DNA from: Plectrocnemia conspersa
Taxonomy: Eukaryota; Arthropoda; Insecta; Trichoptera; Polycentropodidae
Direction: 5' to 3'
Length of the DNA: 64,000 nt
Assembly (NCBI GenBank): GCA_009617715.1
Contig: VTFK01000346.1
Coordinates: 518,044 to 582,043, forward strand
A model generated the notes under the pieces. The model searched no databases, had not been told where the DNA came from, and saw only the letters and a program-made list of their open reading frames with translations. Position numbers and translations under genes: made by a program. Below, piece after piece: positions 48,175-59,290 of the stretch (position 1 is its first letter; the number at the start of each line of letters is the position of its first letter).

Positions 48175-48620
48175 AAAACTGCTCTTTAGTTTCGCATCCT
48201 TTGCGACATTAGCCAAATATTTATCTTGTGTTTGCTGTAGAAATAGCTCGAGTTTCCCGCGAAGCCGAGACTCTCGAGTCACTTCTCGAGATTACACTCG
48301 ATACGCCTCTGGGGAAATTGTGAAGCGCCTCAGATACAGAAATCACAGGCGGACGCCACACTGCGGAAATTAAGTATTCCCAGTGGCGGCGCGCCTGTGC
48401 AGCAGTGGCGCGCGGTGGGGGTATTCGGGAAAAATGCGAGAAGCACGCGCCTCGTCATGTATGCTCACGCGACGTACTACTCATATCGTATTCATTGTTG
48501 TATGATAATATATTTGCGGCGGAGGCGTATTACGTTACAATAGCCTCGGGTATTCCGCGGGCGGTATCAACTTACAGCAATGCGATATGGCAACACTGAA
48601 TAAATCTAGCGAGGGCGATG
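48175..48620. other. CpG-rich unidentified block after the (AT)n tract
   Basis: The composition is strikingly GC- and CpG-rich (for example CAGTGGCGGCGCGCCTGTGC at 48379, with a partial echo CAGTGGCGCGCGGTGGGGG at 48401). A minus frame entering the repeat contains [20 protein letters not shown] but no domain I can name. CAGTGGCG is hAT-terminus-like, yet no partner end was found. Could be a TE remnant or an island. Confidence 0.35.
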
Positions 48621-48639
48621 TGACATGTAGAATTCTTAG

Positions 48640-49365
48640 CTTCTGGTGTTTTCTTATAGACTTGTATGTAATTTATATGTCTATTCAAAAATCTTTTTAA
48701 TGTAAGGTTTGTTTCAATAAAACAGCAGCTAACATATTAATAATTTTTGACTAAATTGTTGAAAATAGAGAGAAGTAATATATTTTTTAACTAATATACA
48801 AAGCATTCTAATAAACGACTTCTACACGCAAACAAGTGACAGAAGCTTTGAGGATTCAAGATTTAGGTCTGCATTCTCAAATTCTGCAAAAAGGCAAAGC
48901 CTAGATGTGTTCAAGCGTGAGAGTCAGAATGGGAATCCTGAATGCTAAGTATCACATACCAATATAAAAATATGTTTTTTTTTTGTACTTATATGTATAT
49001 TAAAACTTTTTATTCCTGCTTTTCTTTTACCAAATTAAAGCTGATATTATGTAAAAATATTTTTTTAAATTTATTTATAAAAAGTGTAAACTGGTAAATA
49101 GACTGCATATATTTAAAAAAATATATTTAGATTTAGTTGATTTACTTAATCTATGGCTGTGGATTTTTTTATGCCATGATTTGTATATCAAGAGCATTTA
49201 TTATTAGTTTTTTTGCCGAATTTGACGTCATCTTTTAGCGAGCTTCTTTTTATTTAAATTCAAAATATTTGATAAAATTGTTTAAGGGTATCTATAAAAT
49301 TATTGGTATATGCAATGCTTTTAATGTTAAAATAATATTTGCAGTTCAATTTTTTTTTTGACTTT
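48640..49365. other. AT-rich stretch, nothing supported
   Basis: No feature is recognised. Confidence 0.4.
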
Positions 49366-49370
49366 ATATA

Positions 49371-49870
49371 TTAGGGTGTCAAAACAGATCAAAGTATTAT
49401 TTTTGTACGGGTTCAAATTTAAACACAACGCAGCGCAGGCCATGAGAAGTATAAATTTTAAATTTAGCGAAGGTTTTACTAGTCAGAGAACTGTGAGACG
49501 TTGATTTAAAATCATTTTTACTAGCGATATCTGCATTTAAAATGAGTTTGCTATTGAAAAAAAAAGTTTATAAATATTGTTGAAGCTAATCCATAAACAA
49601 CTATTTGGATACTCGCAGCAGACTTAAAATATGTTTAAATCTGCTACAATTTTCCATCTGGACGCCATGAGAAATAAACAAATGGGTACCGCACGAACTA
49701 AGCAAAAGTCAAAAACAGCACGTTCTTAAATCTGTTCTTCGTTATCTTAGAAACTAACAATGATTAGATAGCAAAGAAGCTCATTGAAACGATGCATAGA
49801 TAATTAACCATAAAGCATCCAATGTTGGTAACGTACTTGAAACGACTTTGCTTAATGACATAATATGTAT
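49371..49870 (+). mobile_element. mariner transposon remnant (N-terminal transposase part)
   Basis: Plus-strand translation, through shifts, gives AMRSINFKFSEGFTSQRTVR (paired-like HTH: mariner has NEAFGEG..S.RT..RWF), then EFAIEKK and an LVEADP-like NIVEANP-TTIWILAADLKY. Next comes a block reading roughly FHLDAM and NKQMGTARTKQKSKTARS (mariner: LGK..K.DKWVPHELT..QK..R). The catalytic D,D34D region is missing. The left boundary may be TTAGGGTGTCAAAA at 49371; no right TIR was found. Confidence 0.75.
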
Positions 49871-49879
49871 ATAATTTGC

Positions 49880-51490
49880 CCTATCATCTATTTTTTGCTA
49901 CATATAGAATTTATTATTTGTTTAATTTTATAATAAAAGCCTATGACTTATATTTAAGATTTTTTATGTACAATGGATGCATTTATCATTAAATCGTTTA
50001 CAAAAGACAATTTACGTATATGAAGGATATTTTGAATACCATCATTGTATAGTCAGTTTTTTGTGTGTTTTCAACTCTTTTAGGAGTCTGAGCTTATTTA
50101 CTATATGTAGAACACAATACGTGTCTTTTGAACTATTACTAATTTAATTAATCTAGTCCTATTTATAAAATCGTGTTATGTAAGAACATAATATGTATTT
50201 TAATTAATTTAAGCACACGTCTTCTTAAATGTGCAGCGGTGCAACGAGAGGAAGCCAACATGTAATTTTAATTAAATGAATATATCATTTCTGGATCGAC
50301 CCGTAGAATTCGGTTTAAGACGAGAACGCTCGCCTTAACTGCAGTAACCCATTTTCAAGAATTAACTTATGGCGTTAGACTAACTTCGTGCACGTTTACG
50401 ATAAATGCAAGAACTTATTACATACACGTACTACGGGGAAATTCTAGAATGTGAAATCTTCGAAAAGAAATTCGATTAAACCTTATATATTGCTCTATTT
50501 TGGATTGAATCGGAGTCAGTAATTTTAAGGTAATACGTGGAGAAATAAGAATATATTTTGGATCAAATTATTTGTCTGGTCTTCCACTTTAATCTCACGT
50601 TTCGCACTCAGTATTTATTAGATAAATATATATATAACACAATTTGAAATTACGCGTTAATTATAGTTTAGGCAAAATAGTTTTTCCACACTTTTATTTC
50701 AGAATAGATACTTAAAATCATTGTATGAGTATTATTCATTATTGCAGAAATGAAGCTGTATAAATATGACTATTTTTTATACAAAGAATTAAAATACATT
50801 ATTAAGTTAATTACCGATTGATGTACTCATTAATCGTGTATAATTTAAATTGTAAAGTTGTCGTGTCACACATCAAATAATAATGTGTGTTTAATTTTGT
50901 GCGATATTTACATGCGCCGCTAAGCAATCGATATGATAATGGCTCCGGTCACGTCAGCAAACTCTTGAATAATGAACCCAGTCAAATGCTACCACTATTC
51001 TCAAACTTATTTAAGGGTAGAAAAAAACACATACAGCTACAACCATGTAACGAAAGCTCGAAAATAGGATATTAAAAGAGAAACTCGAACGTCCGGGGCC
51101 GTATGAATATTTTATTAGCTTTTATGTGTGCGCGGAGAGAACTTTTTAAAATGAAGCCTTTTGATGTTACGCGAAGTATTTTTTTTAATAAACACACTAA
51201 AACGTCTGAACACGAGATGTGAATGTTGAATAAGCAAAGGTCGAGAGATATAGGAACTGGTACGGTTTATATGTCATGAGTTTCACGCGCGTCCCAAAGA
51301 TTATCTTTGGCATAACATATCAAGATGAATATAAAACTCTACATCTGCTTACTTTTTTTTAATAAATCTTAATATTTACCTGTCCTGCGATAATATCACA
51401 GCAACAATTTATTATAATATATAACTGCACCTTATAAACGTTCTATTTCTGTCCCCAGATAAGTATATTTTCAAGAATACAAGAAGATAA
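49880..51490. other. AT-rich stretch with weak GC-richer patches (50290-50480, 50930-51310)
   Basis: No coding evidence; the patches resemble the other intronic islands but are weaker. Confidence 0.3.
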
Positions 51491-51499
51491 ATACAATTG

Positions 51500-52340
51500 C
51501 TGGTTTATAAATATTTTCTAATTTATTAAAATTAGGAAAATACACAAAAACCTTTTACAAAGTAATTTAAAATAATACATAAATTATTTATTAATATTAT
51601 CAAGTATAATACTATTGATAACTATGACTCAGAGCTACTACTAATGATGCCTCTAAAGCAGTTTTTAAAAATAAAATATTTTCACTTAAGATTTGATCTT
51701 GTGGTTAAGTCCAATTCTAGAGATTAGTGATTTAATATGGTCACTCGTAATATCTTAATTGTATTATTTGGTATGATTATTACAATAAATCTACCAAACA
51801 GTTCTTATGATTTGTATAAAAATATATGTTTTACATTATTTTTATCATTTTATTCCGACTGATTTGGAGTTATAAAATTGAATTACTAATACTGAGCAAA
51901 TATATGTTATTACCGGTTTAATTTGTTATTTATATAGTGTTGGTTTAAGGGCGTCAATGGCAGCAAGCCTTTTGGAGCAAAGTATGGCGATATATTTACT
52001 AAATTTAAGTTCGGCATCTAGACGTATACCTAAGTATTTGACGCCTGCAGGGGGTTTGCTTCGTGTTGTTAAAATTTTGGTATATTTTATTTTCGTAAAA
52101 ATATTAGTAAAAATATGTAGCTCGATTGCAATTGGTTAAAGGCCATAATTATAATTAGTTATGCTGGTTGTGTCATCAGCGTACATTACTAAAACAATGT
52201 TTTGTTTATTATGAATGTCATTATTGTCTAGAATTAAGAAGAACGGTCCGAGCAAACCACCCTGCGGCACTCTAGCTGGATGTTTTTGCGGTATCGAAAG
52301 TTTATTATTAAGCAAAACAGCAAGGTATTATATGTTTAAG
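51500..52340 (-). pseudogene. Jockey-like LINE fragment, minus strand
   Basis: Minus-strand translation from about 52335 downward: LLNNKLSIPQKHPARVPQGG, then LLGPFFLIL (motif B, VPQG.LLGP), VMYADDTTSITNY (motif C, YADD), then GVKYLGIRLDAELKFSKYIA and LCSKRLAAIDALKP. This is the Jockey RT palm-to-thumb region. The remaining 3' part runs toward about 51500, where AGGAAAATACACAAAAACC resembles 58050-58080 of another copy (shared 3' UTR). The 5' part is missing and the frame is broken. Confidence 0.85.
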
Positions 52341-52349
52341 ATGTTAAGT

Positions 52350-53470
52350 TATTTTATATATTAAGTTTTTATGCCAAAAATTGTCAAATGTTTTTTTTTC
52401 ATATTAAAATTGAGTAAGTTTTTATATGTATTTCGCAAAAATCTGTTTGTTTATAAAATCACTACTAAGAAAATATTTTGGGTGCAAAGTTTTCTTTTTG
52501 AAATATACCATTATTAATGGAATTGCTAACTCGTTTCATAGGTTTTTTAATTAAATATATTAAGCTGTTTTCTAGATAGTGAATGATAAGTACGCGTAAA
52601 ATATTTTGGGTGAATAGTTTAAGCCAATAAAAGCAAAGTTTTTTTTATTAACATATTTTATAATCTTACTACCCCACGGATATTTAATTTTAACTGACTT
52701 AACACAACTATAGGTTAGCTACAATATTCACCTAATTTTCTTCTAGTGATTCGTAAATTTTATGAATCACTTGTGTAACTTTATTAAACTATGCGTGTGT
52801 TAATAATTTTTTTTAACGCATCAAACTGCAAAAAAGTACTTCTTTCCGAACTGGTATTGGCTATATTTTTTTAAGCAATTTTTTGTCAGCATATCATAAT
52901 GGTTTTGTATATATTGAGACCACTAGCAATGAATTTGTTTTATTTTTTGTGACAAAAAATCCTTATATAGTCTAACAAGTTGGTGTCTTTTACATTAAAT
53001 TTATTAAATGTTTTGTCAAAGCTTGTCATGCTTTAATTCGTAAAAAAAATCGGGGTTTTTCACAAAATATCTACTTTTCAATATGTTATATAATTTACAC
53101 GTTAAATATAGGCAACAGAATTCGTATGAATACATCACATCCACATCAGGAATTCCTCGAAGTTCTAATATACACTCAATAATGTTTATTCTGTTTAATA
53201 ATAATTTTAATAATGTTATTTGAAATTCCACATTCATACGATTTCATCAATGAACTTTAGGTATTTCTTAAAATAGATTTTATTAAGGATTTCCAGGATT
53301 TTTTTATAAAAGTTTATTTTTAAAATATACATAGGTACAATAGCATACAGTCACATCAAATGCAGAATTAATTTTGTGTTAAAAATCTATGTGCGTGGTC
53401 ATCTGCTAATAATTTAGTATTTAGCATCAGTAAAGTACCTAAAATATATCACTCCATGATATATTTTAAA
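52350..53470. other. AT-rich stretch with a shared short repeat at about 53325-53360
   Basis: CATAGGTACAATAGCATACAG near 53329 closely matches CATAGGTACAATAGTATACAG near 57926 and continues loosely, so a fragment of the same repeat occurs in both places. Otherwise nothing is supported. Confidence 0.4.
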
Positions 53471-53477
53471 GGGTTCT

Positions 53478-53580
53478 AGGACTTTTAATTAACCCCCAGA
53501 CAAATAACCTCCCGTGCCAATAACCCCCGAACAAATAACTCCCTGTGCATTTAACCCCAGCTGAGTATAAAGATAATACA
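53478..53580 (+). repeat. Left terminal repeat array (CCCCC type)
   Basis: Successive units read AACCCCCAGACAAAT, AACCTCCCGTGCCAAT, AACCCCCGAACAAAT, AACTCCCTGTGCATTT and AACCCC.., ending with GTATAAAGATAA. Confidence 0.85.
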
Positions 53581-53677
53581 GATATTACTTAAAACGTTTT
53601 GTGACGCCCTGTTATATTATACTTGATAAAACATATATCAACCGAAGTTTAGCTGTATTATAAATATATATCTAGCC

Positions 53678-55085
53678 CAGGGCTTCTTAAATTTTTTTAT
53701 TCACGACCCCATTTATGATTGTGAGCTTCTTCGCGACCCCAGATAAATATAAAATACAGATATAAAAATAATTTGTGCTGATTTATTGATTATGTAACAA
53801 TATACATATTACATACATATGAAAAAATATAGTTTTAGAATTTGTATAGAAACATACAAAAATATAAAATTAATAATTGCACAAAAAGTTTAAAAATTGT
53901 ATTTTTTATAGTTACAAAAATCATATGCCTTATTTATCATCAAAACTGCATTTTTTGCAATAACATAAATAAAAAATAATATTGAGTTATATATATTGTC
54001 GCTGGAATATATCATAAGTATACAAAAATTAAAGGTAAAAATCGTTTTTTAATGAGACCGATGTGCTTGTTTTTTACTGCATAACAAATTAAATTTTGGT
54101 GCAATATTTGACACTGCTGTACGTAAAATCTCTAACACTTTTTAGCGATGAATGATATTAGGATGGGTTAAAGTTGAATGGCAGAAGAACACTTAATGCC
54201 ATATCAGAAATTGTAGGAAATTCAGTTCTAGTTCCAATCCAGAATTCAGTCAAGGGCAGTTTAAGTAACCCTAAAGCTTAGCAAATTCTTCTTGAGCTTT
54301 ATATGGCAGGTGATCAATCTCACTCAAGCCAATCAAAAATGGTTTTTGAATACAAGATAACTTTTTTAAATCAATATTTGATATAAAATATTTACGAAAC
54401 TGTGTTTCTAGCGCTTTTAAGTGACCTCTAATAATTTTTGCTAAGAAAGTTTTACAATGATTTTTCTCGATTATAAAATTGTCGATACTGGAAAACATTT
54501 CGAATGAATTCTTTTCCACTTTACTTCTCCAAATTTTGATCTTTTTAATAAAACTTTCAATTTTATCATTTGAAGAAATAAAATCGCAATTGGTTCTTTG
54601 AAGAGACAAGTTGAGATCATTTAATTTCTCAAAAATATCTGACAGATAAAGCAGCTTGGGTAGCCATAGGTCATTTTGAAAAAAAGCCGCAAGATCACAT
54701 TTTATTCGGTTAAAAATATTTCGATTTCGTCCTTTATTAACAAGAATCTTTTTAAACTTTGACTTTTTGATATCCATCTTACTTTTGTATGTAATAATAA
54801 ATTTGTATAGTGGGAATTTGTATCCTTACAGAGATTTGAAAATAAGCGGCTGTTAAGGGCATGGCCCTTAATAAAATGTATAATCTTAACAGCATCCTAA
54901 AGCACATCGTTCAATTCTAGTGCTAGTTTTTTTGCTGCAAGGGCCTCCCGACGAATATGGCATATAAAAGTTATATGATCATAATGAGCAGCTTGAAAAT
55001 ATAATTTTAAACATGTATCTAAATATTTTACATTAAAATCTCGCAACCCCATGTGGGGTCGCGTCCCATATTTTAAGAAGCCCTG
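53678..55085 (-). mobile_element. Second hAT transposon, nested in the CCCCC-repeat element
   Basis: The left end is CAGGGCTTCTTAAA followed by a CGACCCCA motif. The inverted right end is CAGGGCTTCTTAAAA followed by CGCGACCCCA, so about 14 terminal bases match. The flanks ATCTAGCC (53670-53677) and ATCTAGCA (55086-55093) form an 8-bp target duplication with one mismatch. Length 1,408 bp. Transposase remains are on the minus strand. Confidence 0.92.
54035..55040 (-). pseudogene. hAT transposase pseudogene (ZBED5/FAM200-like), internally deleted
   Basis: Minus-strand order: HITFICHIRREALAAKKLAL (His/Arg region), DAVKIIHFIKGHALNSRLFS, then a frame change into the 168-codon frame 54271-54777 with FFQNDLWLPKLLYLSDIFEK and LNDLNLSLQ. 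KPFLIGLSEIDHLPYKAQEE follows. After its stop come LTEFWIGTRTEFPTISDMAL-SVLLPF (dimerisation helix) and, past a gap that removes the usual CE.GFS segment, VSNIAPKFNLLCSKKQAHRS. The BED finger and the first catalytic region are absent. Non-functional; of the same transposase group as the copy at 45141 but a different family by its ends. Confidence 0.9.
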
Positions 55086-55339
55086 ATCTAGCATAAAGAG
55101 AACCAAATAATGTTTTATTTTTTTTTTAATTTTTAGCGTAAATTACAATTTATATATAAATAATTATTCTCTCTCTCTTTCGTAAATATGATAGTTTTAT
55201 TGATATTTTAAAGATTCTGTATTTTTCTGAGTGAAATAAATTAGTATTAATACTGCCCATTCGTATTAAATACTATTTTATTAAAATAATGACTATTTAT
55301 TATAAATAGTAACAATTTGTATGAAATACTTATCTTTAT

Positions 55340-55480
55340 ACGTGGCGGGGGTTAATTGTCAGGGAAGTTATTGGCACGGGGGTTAATTGTCAGTGGGGTT
55401 ATTTTCACGGGGGTTATTTGTACGAGGTTATGTTAAGGGTTTTTTTGACAGGGGGTATATGTCTAGGGGGTATTTGTCCT
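55340..55480 (-). repeat. Right terminal repeat array (inverted, CCCCC type)
   Basis: The minus strand gives AGGACAAATACCCCC, TAGACATATACCCCC, ACAAATAACCCCCGTG, AAAATAACCCCACTG, ACAATTAACCCCCGTG, CCAATAACTTCCCTG and ACAATTAACCCCC, then GTATAAAGATAA. Confidence 0.85.
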
Positions 55481-55499
55481 GATATCATTTAAAAGCATT

Positions 55500-55950
55500 T
55501 AAATTTTATAATAAAATTGATAAATATGTGCTTCATCGCACAGAAGTGTATCTTTTTTTTCATGCGTACTACAAATTTCATCTGCATATAGCAAACATTT
55601 CCAATCAAAAATCAAAGATGTTAAAATTTTATTTTGCATGCGTAGAATTACAACAATAAACTTTCAAACCCAATTGTCCTCCACTAAGCACAGCTATCTA
55701 ACTTTTAATCTAACTATCATATAGTATTGATTCTTTTTATTCAAGTACTCACACTTGCACTTCTATTTAAATATATGAATATTCATTAATAGTGTTTAAG
55801 TCGTTAATTGTTATCTATTTCGTATAAAAATGCATATTATACTAAAAACATTCGGATCCACAAACATTCTAAAAATTTTTATGATATCTGAACCACACGT
55901 GTGCCATAAAATACACTCCCGTTCAAATTTATAGTTTTTATCCAAATAAA
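55500..55950. other. AT-rich stretch, nothing supported
   Basis: No feature is recognised. Confidence 0.4.
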
Positions 55951-55959
55951 AAAATCAAT

Positions 55960-56340
55960 TTATTTCGTTTCGCGGTGGAAAATCTCCCACTCCACTCCAG
56001 TCCAAATATATTTTATGGTAATCCAGAAAACCGCATCCAGTGTGCTCGTACGTGGTTTTGCGTCGTCACGTGCTTGGTTTTTCGCCGAAAACCGACGAGA
56101 AATTTTCCCAGGAAATTCTAGTAAATAGGTACATATATGGTACTATATATGTACACAACAGGTACAGGTACGGGCAATATTACTCCAGTGGTATCAAGCG
56201 AAGCAAAGTGTGCTTTTGCGTGTTGCTACACACTCGCAGATAAGCCTGTGCTTCTGAACGTTTATCGTGAGCCGCTGTTCACGCAATTATATCGGCTAAT
56301 AGCAATTAAAGTTTTGTTTTACTTTCGTTAAAGGCAAAAG
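55960..56340. other. Moderately GC-richer non-coding island
   Basis: Mixed composition (for example TTTCGCGGTGGAAAATCTCC). The two plus frames across it overlap without any domain. Candidate non-coding element. Confidence 0.3.
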
Positions 56341-56899
56341 GGGAAAAGGCAATTAAAACTGTTGTAAACTATGCAAGGTAAACAAAGATCAACATCGAAA
56401 AGAAAGTAATATATCATAAGAAAAATGCATGCATACATTTTTAAAAATCACAATTCAAGACTGACATTATCAAATGACCATTTGCAATAATTTTGACAAA
56501 AAAAAATGGCAAACCTTAAACCCCAGTTTAATAATAAAGTGATTAAGGTAATATTATTACTGGATACAAGTATTTAAATCAAAGAGAGAATTCCTATTTT
56601 TTTAAGAAGTTTACTTTTTTATTTTTGGCACGCCGAACCAAAAATATTTCAGATCCGGCCTTTTTTTAACCACTGTGAAAGAACACATTTAGGTGACCCC
56701 TTTAAATGGGGCAAGTGGAATATCTCTAGTGAGCTCGTAGAGTCGCCAAGACTCGTAAACGCATTGGGTACATATCTTAAAGCATGCAAACTTTCATATG
56801 GCTGCTTCCAATCTAATCTTATGATATATTTATTGAAAATTACGTTTAAGAACCTCTGCAAAAGTTCGTCCGTTACAATTTATTTTTAATAATAAATCT

Positions 56900-57320
56900 C
56901 AATAAATCCCAACAGCACACCCTAACCACGGCCGATTCATTCATTAAATAGATACGGCACAGCCGGAATTTAATTCCGGCCCGATTCCAGCGGCTGTAAC
57001 TCACAATAAATTATTTATAAATAAAGTTTACGGCGGTGGGTGTGAATGAAGGTGGACCCATAGTTAATTACATGGTGCGCGTGCCGAGATCTCTCTCATT
57101 GTTTCCGTACCCGGGCGGCCATTGTTTCGACACAACTAACGTCCATTGTATATAAGGGAGATATGGCCGCGGCCTGGATAGTAAGTCATTGAATGGAAAC
57201 GCGTTAACCCTCGACAAGACTAGTCTCGAAGACACGCTGCCAAATTGTACTGGTTCATTTGAAGCGAAACCGTAGTAGCGATAGTAGAATTTGAGTAATG
57301 TAACGCTTCAGTAATTAGCG
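56900..57320. other. GC-rich non-coding island
   Basis: Dense balanced sequence (for example CCCGGGCGGCC at 57110, ATATGGCCGCGGCCTGGATA at 57161) with inverted or palindromic steps such as GGCCGCGGCC. A GGAATTTAATTCCGGCC stretch lies near 56965. No open frame covers it. Candidate enhancer in the dpr upstream intron. Confidence 0.4.
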
Positions 57321-57499
57321 AAAGGATTACTGGGTGACACACATACAGTTACAGTTAAAAACTGGGTTATCCATCAATTTTATGCTGTTTTTGACAATTA
57401 TGCAAAAATTCTAATCCATTTTTTATTTATAACAAATATAAAAATCAATACTAATAATAGAAAATAAAATATAATTATACAAACTGGACTAGTATTTTG

Positions 57500-57950
57500 T
57501 AGTTGACACTCAATAAATCAATACCAGCGTAATAAGGAGCTAAATGGGGACAGCCTAAGGTGAGTCGGCTAGTGCGTACGTCCCGGCTCTCACGGACTTC
57601 AAAATAGGACGTGATCATGATTCTCGAAAACGTGTTTGAACCAAAACCACAAGAAAATTTTGATTGTCAACAGCACCCTGCAGTAATTTAAAATAATGAT
57701 TATCGATATTAAACGAATTATATTCCAACGCTTCTAAAAAAAAAGGCGCAATGATACAATAATAAAAAACTGAATATTTCCATATAAAGACAGCTCAAAA
57801 ACATTTTTTAAACTTATTTGATAGTAAGGGAATATTTTGTTATTCGGATATATTAAATTATTGATCTTGACTCAAGAATGTTACGAATTAATGAATCATT
57901 GAGAATCGTCAATGTGTTATATTCATAGGTACAATAGTATACAGACATGT
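57500..57950 (-). pseudogene. Hairpin-tailed LINE, copy C, 3' part (old, decayed)
   Basis: The plus sequence at 57527-57700 (CCAGCGTAATAAGGAGC, GATTCTCGAAAA, CAACAGCACC) lines up with 34721-34890 of copy A in the same order but with many changes. The terminal hairpin is not recognisable. Homology breaks off near 57950 where a Jockey copy is inserted. Confidence 0.8.
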
Positions 57951-58850
57951 TAAATACACAATACTGATTTTATAATAATTTTCATTGCTTACAATTAAAA
58001 AATTACAAAATAAGAATAAGCTATCCTTTAGTGTAATGAAGTAAAAATTCAAGGAAAAATACATAAAACCTTTTACAAAAAAAAAGGGTAAGCATATGTT
58101 AAGATTGGTTTAATTAACTGTTTATAAAGAAAATTTTTATTTTCTTTTTCTATTAAATAAGAAGATAGAGCAGCGATAGCGGTTAGCCCTTTCGATCGAA
58201 GTTTTAAGTATTTAAGTTTTTCAAGGATTTTTGTAATCTAATTAAAATATGTTTAAGACCGTGGGAACTGGTTAGTATGGCTGTATCGTCAGCATAAATG
58301 GAGAGGTGGTTGTTTTTTAGGATGGGAATCTCGTGTGTATACAAAATGAATAGAAACGGCCCGAGCAAACTTCCCTGTGGTACTCCAGCTGGTATTTTAC
58401 GCGGAGACGATATTTCATTATTTAGGGAAACAACATAGCTTCTGTCTTTCAGATGTGAGCAGATAATGTGGAAAAGATAGCCAGGGGCTTCATACTTGGA
58501 CAACTTGTATATAAGTCCATCATGTCACACAATATCGAACGCTTTTTCCACATCTACCATTATTATGCCTGTAGTTTTTTTCGTATTATAGTTGGCAGAT
58601 GATTCTTTAAGCCTTATCAATATTGTTTTTTTTTTTTTTTTTAAATTGATGAAAGTAAGCTTATCGGGCGATAATTAATTGGAATAGTCGGGTCTTTGCC
58701 AGGTTTTTTAATGGGATGAAATTTTTCTGTTTTCCAGATCGCGAGGAAATACCCTAAGGATAGGCACGCTATAGAATCGTAATAACATAGCTATGTATCT
58801 TCAAATGTTTTTTGCAGACGTTGTTTACGTGTACTCCATTTTATCTTTTA
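57950..58850 (-). mobile_element. Jockey-like LINE fragment inserted in copy C
   Basis: About 900 bp of a different LINE interrupts copy C. Minus-strand translation runs FHPIKKPGKDPTIPINYRPI-SLL (about 58720-58665), an A-run of 16 at about 58626-58641 that breaks the frame, then IIMVDVEKAFDIV (motif A). The stop-free frame 58503-58204 follows: SHLKDRSYVVSLNNEISSPR, IPAGVPQGSLLGPFLFILYT (motif B) and LSIYADDTAILTSSHGL (motif C). Non-functional. Confidence 0.88.
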
Positions 58851-58854
58851 AATG

Positions 58855-59290
58855 ATTGCGAAATCTTCAGAGACTGTTTTTTTAACCAAAATGCTCCTAC
58901 TAAGATCGTAGGAATAATCTAATGGCAATTGAGATCGGGTAAATGACATAATTTGCCACATTTGAACAATAAATAGCCGATTTTGATAGACTATTTAAAT
59001 CACTTTATAAAGAAAAAGCTTATATAACAGACTAAATGCATATAAAAAAATAAAACACAAGCATGTCGAAAATTACTGTCGTATTTATATCATTATTAAA
59101 TAAAAAAAAAACAGTTTCTATTTTTAGAAACTGTTATTTTTATAAGAACTCTAGGAGTAAAATAGTTTTTTAACAATCGGCCGCCATATATTACGAACTG
59201 TCTACAATAGCTTAAAGAACTCGAGAAAAACCAAATCAAGAAGACAATCGCACTTTTTAATACAGTTCCTACTGGTTGAACGCACAATAC
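58855..59290 (-). pseudogene. Hairpin-tailed LINE, copy C, upstream part
   Basis: Homology to copy A resumes (GAAATCTTCAGAGACTG against GAGATCTTTAGTGGAAG) and continues to YCRQFVIYGGRLLKNYFTPR, encoded at 59096-59287 (minus), matching the SNRRQFVTYGGRLSKEYFTP segment of copy B. It is interrupted by many changes and ends where a plus-strand Jockey fragment starts. Confidence 0.8.

Larger units (their letters stand above)
53478..55480. mobile_element. Unusual element with termini made of AATAACCCCC-type repeats (split by a hAT)
   Basis: The left end (53478-53570) and the inverted right end (55480 back to about 55340) both begin AGGAC. Both contain several copies of a roughly 16-bp unit (..ACAAATAACCCCC..; the related TGCCAATAAC..CCC), and both finish with GTATAAAGATAA. 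With the nested hAT removed, about 595 bp remains, AT-rich inside and non-coding. No clean target duplication was found. It resembles a MITE with repetitive inverted termini; I recognise no superfamily. Confidence 0.7.
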
